This document shows, piece after piece, positions 24,501-38,114 of a DNA stretch of 64,000 nucleotides. Under the pieces are notes generated by a model, which ran no database searches, had not been told where the DNA came from, and saw only the letters and a program-made list of their open reading frames with translations. Position 1 is the first letter of the stretch. Every line of letters starts with the position of its first letter. Made by a program: the position numbers and the translations under genes. Origin of the DNA: Campylorhamphus procurvoides (lineage: Eukaryota; Chordata; Aves; Passeriformes; Dendrocolaptidae); the NCBI GenBank assembly GCA_013396655.1, contig WBMV01003353.1, positions 124,001-188,000 of the forward strand, given 5' to 3'.

Positions 24501-27500
24501 AGGAGAGAGGAGGATGAAATCCAAAGATCAGTTTTATGCTTATCTGTCATGACAACCTGGGAGTGTGTCTGTGTGAACTTAGTCATGTCAAACACCCCAG
24601 TTGTTACCTACATATGACTTTGCTCTCACTGCAGGAAATGCTCTAGTTCTTGTTCTCTCTGCTCCCCTTGGACTGGCCACTGCTGTTTCATGTTTCACAC
24701 ACGATGCTCTGATGTCACCATTTCCACATTTCCATCATGCTTTGCCCAAGGTACCTTTGCAGCAACTGAGTGTTCCTACTGAGGTCCTACACTGTAACAG
24801 GTAGCTCAGCAAAGGAGGACTGACAGACACAATAATTGCACTTTACTGCAGCTTTTTTCCCACCTTATTGATCATCAGAATTTCATACAAATGGCTAAGA
24901 ATATTGTTACTTTTATAATGGCACATTTATGATTTTGCAGGGTCTAGTTTCTTATTTCTCTGTGAATTTAAGCAAGCAAAGATCATGCCTGTCAGGAAAT
25001 TAAGTCCTGCTAAATAAACAATACTGAAGGCAAAATGAGATGTTTATCAATATTGTACCTTAAGTCACTCACTCAGTATCTAGGTAATGGAGAGGAATAC
25101 AGCTCTACCAAATGCCCAAAAACGTTCTGGTCCATCAGCAAAATATTAAGAGAATGATGAGATTATAATTGGAGAATAAAATATCACACAAACATAAAAG
25201 CTCTCCTAACAGTCTTTCTCAATAAAACCACTGGAGGAAAAAAGAAAAATCAAGCTCCAGCTATTTTATTTCCCTAATAGTGTCATTCTGAACTATGAAG
25301 GAATTCCTGCAGAGGACTGCAATAATATGTTTCCCAGTGATTCCTCCTGCACCCTGGTGTTGGGGGACTCCAGCACTGGGAAATAGAGCAGGAATTCAGG
25401 AAAGTCACTGCACTCCACGGGAGGCAACAGCCCTTGGAGGGCTCTGAGCTACCTCTGCAGATTCCCACAGTGAGACTCTGCTACTGCCACAACTATTACA
25501 ATACCCTCTCACATGCTGGGAAAGGCTGTTGTGGCTGTGTCCATGTGTATCCACACATGGCAAACACATCCCTCAAACAGAAGAGTGTCATCAGCAGCTC
25601 TTCACATCTCTGCTGGTATCAAGAAATTAGGCAGATTTACCTCACTGCAACATCTGAATGCATATCACCAAAGAACTGATATTCTGCCACTGCTTTGACA
25701 TCTGCTTTTGTATTTCTCAACAATACCTGTGCCATAAACCACAAAGCAGCTTAGAGATCCAAACTGAGGAGTTATATCTATGTATACATATTCATCTAGC
25801 TTGGTTAGCAGGTTTGAAGTTTAAAATCAAATCAAATACATGGCAGAGGTACAGATACCTGTGCATTTCCCTATTCTTGGCTTTTCTTAAAAACAGGGCT
25901 GTGCTCAGCTCTGACTGGTAATGCAGCACCTCTTACCTACAGGCCTGCTGTTCTCCAGAACCCCCTTCCAGCTAATTTGTGGGGTAACAAAACCAAAGTT
26001 GCTCTCTTGAGCTGTGCACTCCACCAAAAGTGCACCCCAATGGCTCAGGAGTCACATGGACATGAAGGTAAGAGATCTTTCCTAATGAGCACACCAGCTG
26101 GATGGATGATGCCCCTTCACCCCTGCACTAAGGCTGCAGGTCAGTTCAGAAGAACCAGAACACTCCATCAAGCATCTTTCAAGTCACCTCTAATGGCATC
26201 TCTGGAGGAGTTTGCTGAAGGAAGCCTCACCACCCGACACAAATGGAAGCAATAAATGCACTGGACAGGAGGTCAGCAGTCCAACATAGGACTGCCAGTG
26301 TCTCTCCTAATTCAAAAGAGAAACAGGAACAGAAACTCCTTCTGCAACAGCTGGAAAGAACAATTTTACTCAGCCAAACTAACACAGCCTACTATAGGCT
26401 GGACATGTTACAAAGAACCCTAAAAAGGTAGCATCACGTAAATCAGATTTAAGTAGAATACCAGCCCTGGATAACCCGCAACATCCAGTGGTCACTGGCA
26501 AGCCCAGCCCTTTGTGACAGGAGCACAATAAAGCTCCCACAACTGATGTGCAACAGAAGCAATCCCATCGCCCTTCAACACTCAATCCACAACACAGTTT
26601 ACAAAGGCAGACCTCACTCTCCACCTCTTTCAAAAGCAAACTGTCAAGGTGAAAATCATTACAACAGCTCTGGAACTCTCTCTTTCTAGGAATTCATATC
26701 TGGCCAAAAAGCCAAACTGTATGTGCCTGCAACACAACTCACCACCACAGGAATTCTCTCCCTCCAGACCAAGAGGACCAACACTCAAGGCTCATTATTA
26801 ATCGTTCTTTGAAGGACAGACTACTTAAATGTCAATGCTTTAATCAGGCACAAAGATTACAAAGAGAGAATCCCTCAAGGCAGTCATTTTTGTTCTATTT
26901 GTCAAGAACTTGCTCCACTCTTGACATGCTAAAAGCTAACCAATAATTAGCAGGGCTAAGGAACCTCCAGAAACCAGATGCGGAATGTTAATTCGTGCAT
27001 GCTTCCCTGAGCTCGGGGTATTTCCAAAATACTGCATTGAAATCATCAAAAGAGGAAGGGGGGTGTATCACAGCTTCATCAAACAAAGGAAACCCCTCTA
27101 GATTTTAAGCCTGAGGCCACTGAAACAAGAAGACCTCCTAGTTTCAGAAACAGCTTGGCAATACCAGCATGAGCAGAACTCTTGGATGGAAAGGTCAGGC
27201 CTCTTACAAGGAAGGGCACCAGAGCCCTGGAGAGCCTTTACCCACCTGTTCTCAAGACACTCCTCAAGGAAAACTCATTTTTGCAGGTGCTCAGCAGAGT
27301 GGGGACAAACCCTGCAACCTGGGAGTTTATCCAGAACGCTCCTCACCAGTGTGCAGCTCCTCTGCCATTGACAAGATCACCACAAGGCACCTTCCAAAGC
27401 CCAGGGACTCGTTCCCCCTGCAGTGCCAGCTCTGCCACTGGTGTGCTGGGAGCAGCAGCCAGCTGTGCCCAGGGGGGAGCAGGCAGTAAACCCTGGCACT

Positions 27501-27693
27501 GTGTCTGTCAGCAGTGCTCTGACCAGCAGGGACAGCAAACAGCTGCTCACAGATGTTTGGCTTCCTTCCTTCTGCTCCTCAGAAGGGAGCTGGCAACAAG
27601 TGGCAAAGCCTGGGCACTGCCACCCCAGTTTCCTCTCACAGCAGACATACAGTCTGTTAAGACTATTATTCTCTTACTTCTTATTTTCACTGT

Positions 27694-27711
27694 AGACAGA
27701 CAGACAGACAG
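27694..27711. repeat. CAGA tetranucleotide repeat
   Basis: Four to five consecutive CAGA/AGAC units in RAPGEF6 intron 1. Confidence 0.9.
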
Positions 27712-29337
27712 CTCTTCTTACACAGCGACACAAGAAATGGTTTTGTCAAAACAAACATTACAGAAAAGCTCCTCTCTGAAGCTTATACAAAGTAAGTTTG
27801 GGTATGCTACCTGAAGAGATTTTCTTTTGAAAACTATTTTTTAATGACTACTTTTTTATTCACTCCAGTGCTTTGCAGCTTTAATACTGTTTCTATGAGG
27901 AATTTAACACCTACACATCTTGACTGCTTGCTCTCCACCCTATGCAGTTTTGGAGAACAAAAGCAGAAAAGAAATGCATTTTTTTTCAATTTGGCAACTT
28001 TTCTGAATGCCAAGTGTACTTGCAGTTCCCTCCCACCTCCTTCCACACCCTTTTCTGGCCCTTCTTCACTATTCTAATATCCCCAAGGAGTTCCCATTGC
28101 AAGGTCAGTAACAAGGCACTGGGCTCACCTTTTAGCTCAGATTAAGCATTGTAAAACACACCCTTACTACCAAACCAGTCCCTGAATTGTTTCAATTCAG
28201 ATACTACAATCAGAAATAGCTCTGCAGAAACGCATTACATTACAAATTTAAATTCTAAGTCACCAGTGAAAACTTTTAGTTACATTATTGCTCTGCAGAT
28301 AAAACCAAGGGCGTGACCCCACTGCATGGGGAAAGGTATCCTAAAGGCAGCAAGTTCCAATAAAGAATTCCAGGCCAGAATTCAACCCTAATTTCTGGGT
28401 TTACTCTCAAGGCTGTCACAGCTGCTATTAAAATGAAAAAGCAGTTTTTCAGGACCAGTAGAAGCAAGGATAGGAAGAATCATTTTGGAGCAACAACACC
28501 TAAATTCACCTGTCATCACAGTTTGGAGAACCAGGCCCTGAAACATCTGATCAATACCAACATATGACCCAGTCTGCACAACCACACCTGTTGAGCCCTA
28601 AATCCCACATTTAGTGTGAAGATGAACATAAAACAAGACAGTGTGATCTCTGGTTTTTGGTCACAGTTACTTTGGCCAACAGCTTGAAAAATATCTGTAA
28701 ATACTATCTATGTAAACTCCTAGTATGCTCTGGACCACACCTTGAAAACAGGGAGTTTGTTTTACAATCCCTCGCAGACACAAAAGCCTTGTTGACAACT
28801 TTATCTTCAGGCCAGAAACACTCCGAAGTAACAAGCCAATCTTCTAAAGGGCTTCTTGGAGCAAAATCTAAACAAAAGCAGAGGAAGGATGTGCATCCCT
28901 CCTAGGACATCCTGACAGCCCCTGGAAGCTGGAGCTGCAGGGGCTGCACGTGGAGCACCCCAAGGCAGGTCCACAACAGCATCAGTGTCAGACCCCAAAC
29001 TTCCTGAGCAAGATCAAGGAAAGGGGAGGGGAGGGTGAGACTTGGGAAAGACTTTGTGCTCCCAGAATAATTTCATTGAAAGATTCGGGACTTACTGTAT
29101 TCTGGAGACATTTGGTTAAATATTCTTACCTACACTCACACCAGATTCTCAGATTCCTTTAACCATCAACAGGCACAATGCTAATGAAATCTGAGCTTGA
29201 GTATCCCTCTGTATGGGGATTGTAACAGCAGGAAAGGCTTAAAAGACAAAACAAAAAGGCAATAAAAGGAGATAAACCACACCTGGTACCAGGAGTTTCC
29301 AACAAAGCTGTTCCTACACATACCAAACTCCAGACAC

Positions 29338-29568
29338 ATGAAAGCATGACTCAAAACTCTTCTCCCAGGTAACAAGTGACAGGAGGAGAGGAAACGACCT
29401 CAAGCTATGCCACAGGAGGTTTAGGCTGGACATTAGGAAAAGTTTTTTCATAGAAAGGGTTGTCAAGCACTGGAACTGACTGCTCAGGGCAGTGGAGGAG
29501 TCACCATTCCTGGAAGTGTTCAAAAAAATGCATGGATGCAGCACTTGAGGACATGGTTTATAAAGCCA
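29338..29568 (+). mobile_element. CR1-type LINE fragment
   Basis: It contains AGAGGAAACGACCTCAAGCT, AGGTTTAGGCTGGACATTAG, AAAGGGTTGTCAAGCACTGG and GAGGACATGGTTTA, all characteristic of the CR1 3' region in sense orientation. It stops before the terminal tail. Confidence 0.88.
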
Positions 29569-29811
29569 AAAGGTTTTGTACCCCTTTTGCTGTGGCCCTG
29601 CTTCCCTCAGTGAACCCCAACAGCAGAGGCAAGGGAGATTAGGCAACAGACTCTGACTCTTGTGTAACTACACACCAGTGAGATCCTGCATGTTCATTAC
29701 ACTTCGTTAAGAATCTCAGATACAAAAGTCCCACCAAGATTTGGACAGAAGAAATACAGGGAGCCACCAGCCCAGGCAGCACACAGTTGTGCCCATCAGT
29801 TCCATTAATTC

Positions 29812-29885
29812 TTGGGGTGGTCGCACGAGCTGGACTTGATGATCCTTGTGGATCCCTTCCAGCTCAGGGTATTTTCCAACTCTAA
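29812..29885 (+). mobile_element. CR1-like 3' tail
   Basis: TGGTCGCACGAGCTGGACTT followed by GATGATCC and CCCTTCCAGCTCAGGGTATT resembles the last part of a CR1 element. It lies about 245 bp past the truncated fragment at 29338-29568 in the same orientation. Confidence 0.6.
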
Positions 29886-32800
29886 TGGGATTCCTCAAGC
29901 TCCCCAAGGCTCAGATTTGTAGCTCTGTCTCAGCCAGACCCAGCTGCACTCTGTTCTTCAGTGCCCTGGGAGACAGGGGTGGCACAGGTCAAAGGCTGAG
30001 CCAGTGCTTGAAGACATCCACTCTCCTGTATGCCATAACAGAACCACATTCCTCCTCTCCGCTGCATTTCACTGAATCAGAATTGGAAATGACACCCAGG
30101 AGACAAACAAGGATGGTGGAACAGCTTTTCACCTTGTCCTTCAGAACTCAGTGACTCACTCCACACAAACCCTGACCTGCCTGCAAACAATGCCAACACA
30201 CCAGAGCCATTGTCCACAGGGTTATTAGTGCACTGTCATTCCATCTTCTCCCTAATACATCCATGAGGTTTAGTGAAGCAGGTCCAAGTGGCCACGCTCT
30301 GTCCACACCAAGGAAAGCAGCAGCAATGCAGTCCCAAGGGCCCCTCACAGATCCATATTTAAAGGAGGTATTTCAGACCCCAAGCACTTTTAACTGGTGA
30401 CCCCAAGCACTTTTACCACCACCACACCAAGCCCATCACCAAGACATTCCCAGGAGTAATGCCCACGACTTTACAGCATAATCAGAGAAGTATCAGATAC
30501 TTCTTTTCTTTTTGAACAACTTTGATTCATTATGTCCTTGCAAAACTAATTAATCAGGAGAATTCACACACCTTCTTCAGGGCAACAAACATCACAATGT
30601 TTCTGTTTCCATCACACACTCTAACAAACAAAAAAGTCACCAATCCCAAAAGATTCATGCTATTTTCTCCCCTTTTTTAATATTACCTTTTTAGAACAAG
30701 GCAACTTTGTTAAACAGAATCTAAATTTAAGAAAAATCTATTTGTCAATGTCGCTTCAGAAAAAAGCCAAGAAACATACTCAAACAGTGCCCTGAAACCT
30801 GATTTATTTCCCTGGAACCATGAATCACCATTTGACTGAAGTCAACAGGCTGTAATTCTTAAGAGAGTTGGAAAGAATCCTTATTTCTGAGAAGCACTAG
30901 CAAAGTTTCCTTGCAGGTATTGCAGCCAGACAACAGCTGCAGAACAGCCACCCCAGAGCCCTCCTCTGTGAACGTGGTACCCTGGCCAAGGCTCAGCAAA
31001 ACCTATTTGTGTCTCTGAGACATAAATAATCCAAAGACTAACACAAGCAACACCTTCAAGCTTGCTGCTGAAAGCACAACAAAAACAAATGCAAAAAAAA
31101 TGTTCCAAACCAAACAAAAACCTTTCTTGAAATAGACACTAAAGCCTTAGAGCTGAATATTTGCATACATTAACATTTGTTAAAAACTGGCAAATGCTCC
31201 AATATTGTATTTTGATTCATTTGAAACAACAGATGGGTTGTATTTTTTACATCCAACTAATTTAGGGCTGGTTTCAGCTTCAGAGAGTGTGTTGTATTTA
31301 AGGTTCCAAGTAGTGATAATGTGAATTATTTGTATACTGACATATGCCAGGCTGTTGAGTGTTTCTGGCCAAGAATTGCCCTGTACATCATGAGTGTGGA
31401 ACTGTCCACATGGCAATGCAAGCATCAAATAACCACAAAGCCCTGACTTTAAGGAAGACTCTGTGAATTCAGAGTTGTTCCTATGATCAGTCACAGATTA
31501 ATTATGCAAATGGAGGTTAATTTCAATTATCCAAGAGGGAGATTTGATCCTGCCCAGTCTCAAGGAGGGGGACACCACATTTTACCTGCACTGGTTTCCC
31601 AGGGATGTTTAGGAACACCAACCAACCACTGCCAACATGATCAACTGGTGCCCACTTGAACTTTTGGAATAAGAGACTGAGGTGTGTCTGTCAAAGAACA
31701 TCATTCTCCATCACCTCAGAGAACAAGGTGCAAACACAAAGTTTATGAAAATGAATTATCAAGCAGCATTTGCTGAGGTCATACAAGAGTTTGCACAGTG
31801 GGCTTTTGTTATTGCAGGAAAACCACAGGTCTAATTGAGATGAAGACTCACAATACTGCTTTGTATTAAGAAATGGAATAATAAGAGACAACTACCCACC
31901 CAAAGCACAAGACAAGAGGAAAATCCAAAGCACTCAAAACTTCCTAACTCATCAAGCTGGCGACTTAAGAGATGCAGTTTTCCCAAAGCTTCAAGGCTTG
32001 TTGGACAATCTTCCAGGATTGCCAGCACTGTATTTACCATGAGCTTAAATACATTCATTTAATGAGCAGCTGAGAAAAAAAATATGGTTTTATCTTCAAC
32101 TGAAAGCTGTGTGGCAGGGAAGGACAGGAGGAACAGAGCAGGTTTATTACTGTTTCATTAAAAGTAATAAGAATTTTGGGACCTGCTTCAATAGCAAAGA
32201 AACTGTATTCTGCTTGTGAATAAGAGTCAGTTTTAAGAGCTGTCAGCCACCAATATGATAATCAGTGTGCCACTCCTCATTGGTATCTCTGTTCTGAACT
32301 TTGATTTTACTAGATGGCTATAAAAGAGCTTTACAACACCTTTTATTTAAAGAGACTAATCAAAGATTTAAGAAAACCTCACAATCCTAGGTCTTCTCTA
32401 GTCTTAGCTAGGTGCTGCTGGAATATGGTGTCAAGGGAGGAGTGCATACACTCTAAAGCTGCAGTTACTCAACATTTTTGCTAATGAGACAATTGAGTTC
32501 TGTGCATTTCATTTTTCAGTCATGCTGAACAAAAATAAAACTGTCACCTTCACAGGACTGCTTTTAAATTATTCATAATCCCATTACAAGGTTCTATGTT
32601 TTTCCAGCAAGGGTATGCAAGGACCCAGGAAGGAATTTATTAGCATGGAATTGCAGGCAAGTCAGCACGTGTTTGTATTGCTTTGGTTATCACCAGTGTA
32701 GCCAATACTTCCACTTCAAAGGTCTCTCCCAGCTTCCACTCACAAGCCCAGCCCCAGCCCAGGCTCTGCAAGGTGAGGGATCAAAGTTACACAGGGCTGG

Positions 32801-35800
32801 TCAGTGCATCTTGGACAGGGCTTTGGGCAGGGTCTCTGGCAAAGACACCAAAGCACAGACACAGAACCATCTCAAGGATTTTACACCAGTGGCTGCCTCT
32901 CCTCTTCACTCTGAGCTCCACAATGGTCACTCACATCACAAAGTCTTATGAAGTGCCACCTGTAAAAGAGTAGATCACTGACCAGAAAATGGGAATGAAA
33001 ATGCACGACAGAAGTTAGGTAGCAGAAAATGATGGCAGCAGTCAGGTTTGCATCACTACTCTGTCCCTGTTTTGGAGGCCCATATGCTAAGAGAAAGGGA
33101 TTTTTATTAAGTACAAACCAGCATCTGCAACTTCATCTAACACAAAGGGTTTTTTGGCTTTACACTAACAGCAGGCATGTCCATTTTTGTAATGATTCTA
33201 CAACTCCAATTATGCTCAATGACTATCCAAAAACAACACCCTTGTTCCACTGACACTCCTACAAGCTCACTGCAAACTGTAGAAACCATGGATTTTAACA
33301 ACAGCTAATCCCATTTCACCTACTGAGTTTTCAGAAAATTATTAAAAGGATGAAAAAACCCACTTCAAAATACCAGTTATTTCTGGAAACAAGAAGCAGA
33401 TGTTCTCCTCTGTTTGGCTCAGCTGTGCTACAGTACAAGAGTGCCTTTGTTATGCTGTCAGCAATAATTTATTTTATTTATTACAGCTATTTTATAATGC
33501 CCATCAATGTACTATTTGTGCATGATTTACATTCATGCAGATCCACTTCTCTATATCTAAGCCATTAAGAAACATCACATACACACTCCAAACAGCAGAC
33601 CCTGTTATGACACAATTCTGCAAATTAGGTTTTTCCTCTTTCCACTGTATTAATAAAAAGGGAACAGGAAGAGAAGCAGGGGAGTTAGGATTGCCAAATA
33701 AAGTCGAATTAACATTAATCAAGAATTACTGCAACAAGACAAAGTTAGGAAAATACAAGAGCTCAGAGCACAAAAATAAACTCCAACTCTTTGAAGTCAA
33801 AGAAAGGCAAAGCTTTCTGAACCACGGAAAGTAAACACTGTCTAGAACAAAGTCAAGAAGAACTAAGAAGAGACTATATTGGGAAAAGGCTCCATTAAAA
33901 ATGGAAGAGAGCATGGTCGTGGGAGGGGAGGAGAAGGGGAAGGCAAAGAAAAAGGAGCACAATCGTGAGCAGTTTGGCCCCATCAGCCACCGAGCCCTTA
34001 CCTATGGCAGGCGTTAAACCACTCCCCAAAGGATCAACATCAGAGCCTTTGTATGGATCTGATAAGGAATTCTGGGCCTCAAAAAAATTAAACCTCTAAT
34101 GAGAGCACGCACATGGTGGCACAAGCATTCATCCTTCCCTCCTACTGCTTTGAACAATGGGTTTTCCTCTATTAAAATACTGCCAAATTACTAATTTAGT
34201 ATCCCCACCTGTGACACAGAAACAGCTAAAGCACTGCCCAGTGAAGCCCATATTCCCAACCTGCAAGAACTGCAGGATGTGCATGTAGGAACACTCACAG
34301 ATTTACCACCACACAGACATCTGCATAACCCTGGGAGACAAATGTTCAAATATTAAATGAGTGTATGAAATCCTATAGTTTAAATATAGGTACGACTTTT
34401 TTTAAAGTGATTAAGTATCCAGTTACTGCCAAGATTTCCTCTCTGACGAGACAGAAGGGATGATTTGCTAGGATAATCTGTTATCCAAACTAACATCTGA
34501 GGGAAGCCTCACCAATTCTGCACTTTCAGGCCATACTTGAAAGACAGATTTATATCCCATGTCAGCACAGGGTCACAGTCCATCATGGAACCAACAAGGC
34601 AGGCGTTGGGCCAGTGGGACTCACTCAAATCCTAGAGCAGCTTCTGCCACATACATGGACATCAGTCCAGCAAGAAACATTCGGGAAGCCTTTCCATAGC
34701 AAAAGTCACTTGCACCTAAAATATGCACCTACAATGATGCACCAGGGCAGAGGGGAAAGGCAACAAACTATTTCCCAGCCCTGGGGAGTTCTAAAGAAAG
34801 TTTCTGAACAAAGTAACACAACAATTACCTAAAAATGTACACATCATTAAGTGCTACAATCTCTTCAAGTTTGTCAAAATAATCCCCCAACAAATAAATT
34901 AAAGATTATAACACAAGAAGCATCTGAGCAACAACAACTGAAAAAAAAAATCAAGTGTGTACATGCCTAATATGCATAACTTATACAGTTTAACAATTAG
35001 CAAGCATTGGAATGTTACCACAACACTGAAAACTTGCCCTAACAGAGATTTTTCCAAACAAAAATATTCGTGGCATCAACAGCTAAACATTTATTTGACC
35101 AAGACATTGAAATCATTTTCAAAACAAGTAATTTCTAAAAATATTTGAATATGTCCCTGCTTAGTTTCATAGTTCTTAGAAATTAAAACATTTTGCCAAG
35201 AAAAAGGCCTAAAATCAAAATCATATGGATAATAGTACTACTCGTAAGCAAAGTTTGGCATGGGGAGTGTTTATCTGTATTTTTCCAGAGACTCTGCACA
35301 GATGACAGGAATGAAGAACCAGACCATGCTACTAATCAGCACAGCCCCAACCCTGTAATTTGTAATAAATACCCAGGTAAACTGCTCATATAAAATGCAG
35401 GATCAGAAATAGAAACAGGGGCAGAAAGGGATTGAAAGGGACTGAAAGTCATGTGGACAAAGCAGCTCTGGCTTATCATAAAATACCGATCGTGGTCTGG
35501 GGAATTTGGGGGGCTCTGCACAGAAATGCAGGCAGAGGGCAGGAGCAGCTGGTCCCAGGTGGGAGGAGCCCATGACACCTTCCCACGAGAAGAGGAGGGG
35601 AGAAATGAAGCCACACTTTTTGTCTGGGTACAGCTGGATACTTCAGGACAGGAGTCACCAGGCTGTACATCCTGGGCAGGGACACCCAGAACGTGGGTCT
35701 GACCCTAAAGGCTGTGCTCAGGTTTCAACATCCCTGCCCCACGTCAACAAGTGGGGCAAGTCAGGATCCCGCACGTCCTGACAACAAGACAGGATGCTGA

Positions 35801-37562
35801 TTTTAAATAAATAAATGAATGAATAACATTGCAGATGTCTGAGAAATCCATCAGTGTGACTGTGCCAGGGGGTTCAATTTTTGGCTTTGTATCTGAGCAG
35901 GTAGAGCAGAGCCAGACTGGGGACCTCCTGTACTGAAACAGGGAAGAGCTTCTCTCTCTACATGTATACAAACAAAAGTACCCCCAGAAAACAAATGTGA
36001 TTTGACTGTAATTATCCACTCAGCAACAGGCAGCAAGAACAGAGGACCCAATTCTGCCAAGTTTTAAGTACATGTTTAACTTTAATCACGAGAAGTCTCA
36101 CTGTGCGGTGTCTCTAAAAGTATGCCAAAAAAGGGCCAGATTAACAAGGGAATTAAGACCTTCTTTTTTTAATCGTTTTGGAAGTGCTATTAGTTAGACT
36201 AGCAAAGATTACTTCTTTTTTTTTCTGCAATTAAGATACCCTGGCAAATTCAAACCTGCACACAACCCTGATGTCAGTCTGAATGGGAACCTACACAGAC
36301 CCACAAGAACCCACAAGCAGCTGGACATCGTGATATCTGACAGTTTAACGTTACAAAGTTAAGCAAAGGAATTATTTTAAAGCAGTTTTAGCCAAAATAA
36401 GGTGTCAACCCTGCAGAATTCCAAGACAGCTGTTGGGTGGAAAATTGGGGATGCCCCAAAATAAAAGAACAAACAGCACTACAGAGCCACAGACATTGGT
36501 ACACCGAGAGGGGAGAGGTTTTGGGCCAGGCCAGATTACCTGTTCCCCAAAGTCCAAGCCATGACGAGCCAGCACGGAATGCCAGCTCATGAATGACACT
36601 TCTGTGATGAACCCAGTTGCCCAACACTGCAAACCACACTGGCAAAGGAATTTTGCTAACTGGAGACTCCAGCTGAAGAGAAAGAAAGAAAGGTCTGAAG
36701 CAAGAGGGGAGTGCTAAAAATAAGGGGGAAAGAATGAACAGAGAGACTGCCTCATCATTAACTTAGAGACACAGGGAGGAATGTGTCAGATAGCCCAAGG
36801 CAAGTAAACACAGGGACTGAACATCTGTATTTCACTCACCAGGCTCATCTGAAAGGGAACTGGGGACTCTGTCCTGGTAGGACACACTCCAGAGCAGCCT
36901 CTGAGCAGCTCTCCCTGAGCTGCCCCTTCATATTTAACTTATAAGGAAGACCAGGCAGGACATTCTGCTCTCCGTGAAGTATCAAGGGAGAACAGATGTT
37001 TCCCAGTCTCCAAGGGACAAACTCAAGAGTATCACTTCATACCACTAATGCTTGAGCACATAAAAAAAAATCACAGCAAGGGAAACAAATAAAAGGCGGC
37101 AAAGGGTAGCTAAGCAAACAAACTCCAATCAGCCCTTCGGTAAATGCAAATGCTATCAAATGTATTTCATTATTAAGTTAATGCTCCGTGGCATTACCAT
37201 TCCCCAAAACACAAGGCTGATTACAGACCAGCTCGTGGGGAAGGGACAGAGCAGGCAGTTAATTGGAAAGTGCATTTTATTGTAGCTTACCAGCCTCGCA
37301 CATTTCTGCACTCCCACTCACTGCAGAAACATCTTTGTGAAGTCTGCGCGGCATAATTAGTTTGGTTTTGTTTAAATCTGCATCGCTGTGCAGGTAAGCA
37401 AAGCCTTCCAGCTCCCTGAACTTTTCCCAGAAGTTTTGCATCACTGAAATATGCAGCATTTCACTTCTGGCTCTCCTCCTTCTCCTCCTCCTCCCTGCGC
37501 CCCGTGCCCCGACTGGGAAGGAAAACCATAAAGCACTGACTGGGCTGTGCACACAAACCCGA

Positions 37563-38012
37563 GTGGGCCCTGGGTGTGAGTGTATGTATATGTATCTGTG
37601 TGTGTATGTACATGTGTGTGTATATGTGTGTGAGCGAATGTGTGTGTGTGTCTGTGCATGTATATGTGTGAGTGTGCACATGTGTCTGTGTATGTGTATG
37701 AGTCTGTGTGTGTGTATGAGTGTGTGTGTGTGCATGACTGTATGTGTCTGTGTATGTATGTGTGTGTGAGTGTGCACATGTGTCTGTGTATGTGTATGAG
37801 TCTGTGTGTGTGTATGAGTGTGTGTGTGTGCATGACTGTATGTGTCTGTGTATGTATGTGTGTGTGAGTGTGCACATATGTGTCTGTATATATGTGTGTC
37901 TGTGTTGAGTGTGGCTGTGTGTATGTGAATGTATGTGTCTGTGTGTGCACACGTACCTGTGTGTGTGTGTATGTGTCTGTGTGTGTGCCCATGTACACAT
38001 GTGTGTGTGAGT
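37563..38012. repeat. TG/CA-rich array with 98-bp higher-order repeat
   Basis: About 450 bases of imperfect TG repeat (CA on the RAPGEF6 coding strand) interspersed with TATG, TCTG and GAGTG variants. AGTGTGCACA recurs at 37671, 37769 and 37867, giving a 98-bp period; the first two units read as essentially identical. The array begins about 33 nt inside RAPGEF6 intron 1. The alternating purine-pyrimidine sequence could adopt Z-DNA. Confidence 0.95.
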
Positions 38013-38045
38013 GCGGGTTCCCCCCGCAGCCCGGCCCGGCCTCAC

Positions 38046-38114
38046 CTCCGCCGATCGCTCCGCGGGTTTCCTGCGCAGCGCCTGCTTCGTGCGGGGCTCC
38101 AGCGGGGCGCTCAT
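38046..38114 (-). CDS. RAPGEF6: RAPGEF6 coding exon 1 (start codon, residues 1-23)
   Basis: The exon encodes MSAPLEPRTKQALRRKP and six more residues ending AERSAE. This aligns with the mammalian RAPGEF6 start, where a basic QALRKKPPERTPE segment precedes DLNTIYSYL. It ends in phase 0 at GAG followed by GTGAGG, a strong donor at 38045-38044. The start was chosen because it is the ATG giving the family N-terminus; A at -3 is a favourable initiation context. The exon is very CpG-rich, as expected for a first exon in a CpG island. About 33 nt past the donor a TG/CA-rich array begins. Confidence 0.93.

Larger units (their letters stand above)
16043..38045 (-). other. RAPGEF6: RAPGEF6 intron 1
   Basis: A 22-kb first intron, mostly AT-rich unique sequence. 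Recognisable content: a CR1 fragment at about 29338-29568 and a CR1-like tail at about 29812-29885; a 21-bp tandem duplication at 18509-18550; a short CAGA repeat at 27694-27711; an AT-rich block with an octamer motif near 31504; and the TG/CA array at about 37563-38012 next to the exon 1 donor. ORFs up to about 210 codons occur on both strands without recognisable domains or splice context, so I do not call genes. Confidence 0.8.

Noticed and set aside
27182..27814. 210-codon plus-strand ORF in RAPGEF6 intron 1
   Set aside because: No recognisable domain, overlapping ORFs in other frames, and low-complexity composition. It looks like a chance ORF in GC-richer intronic sequence.
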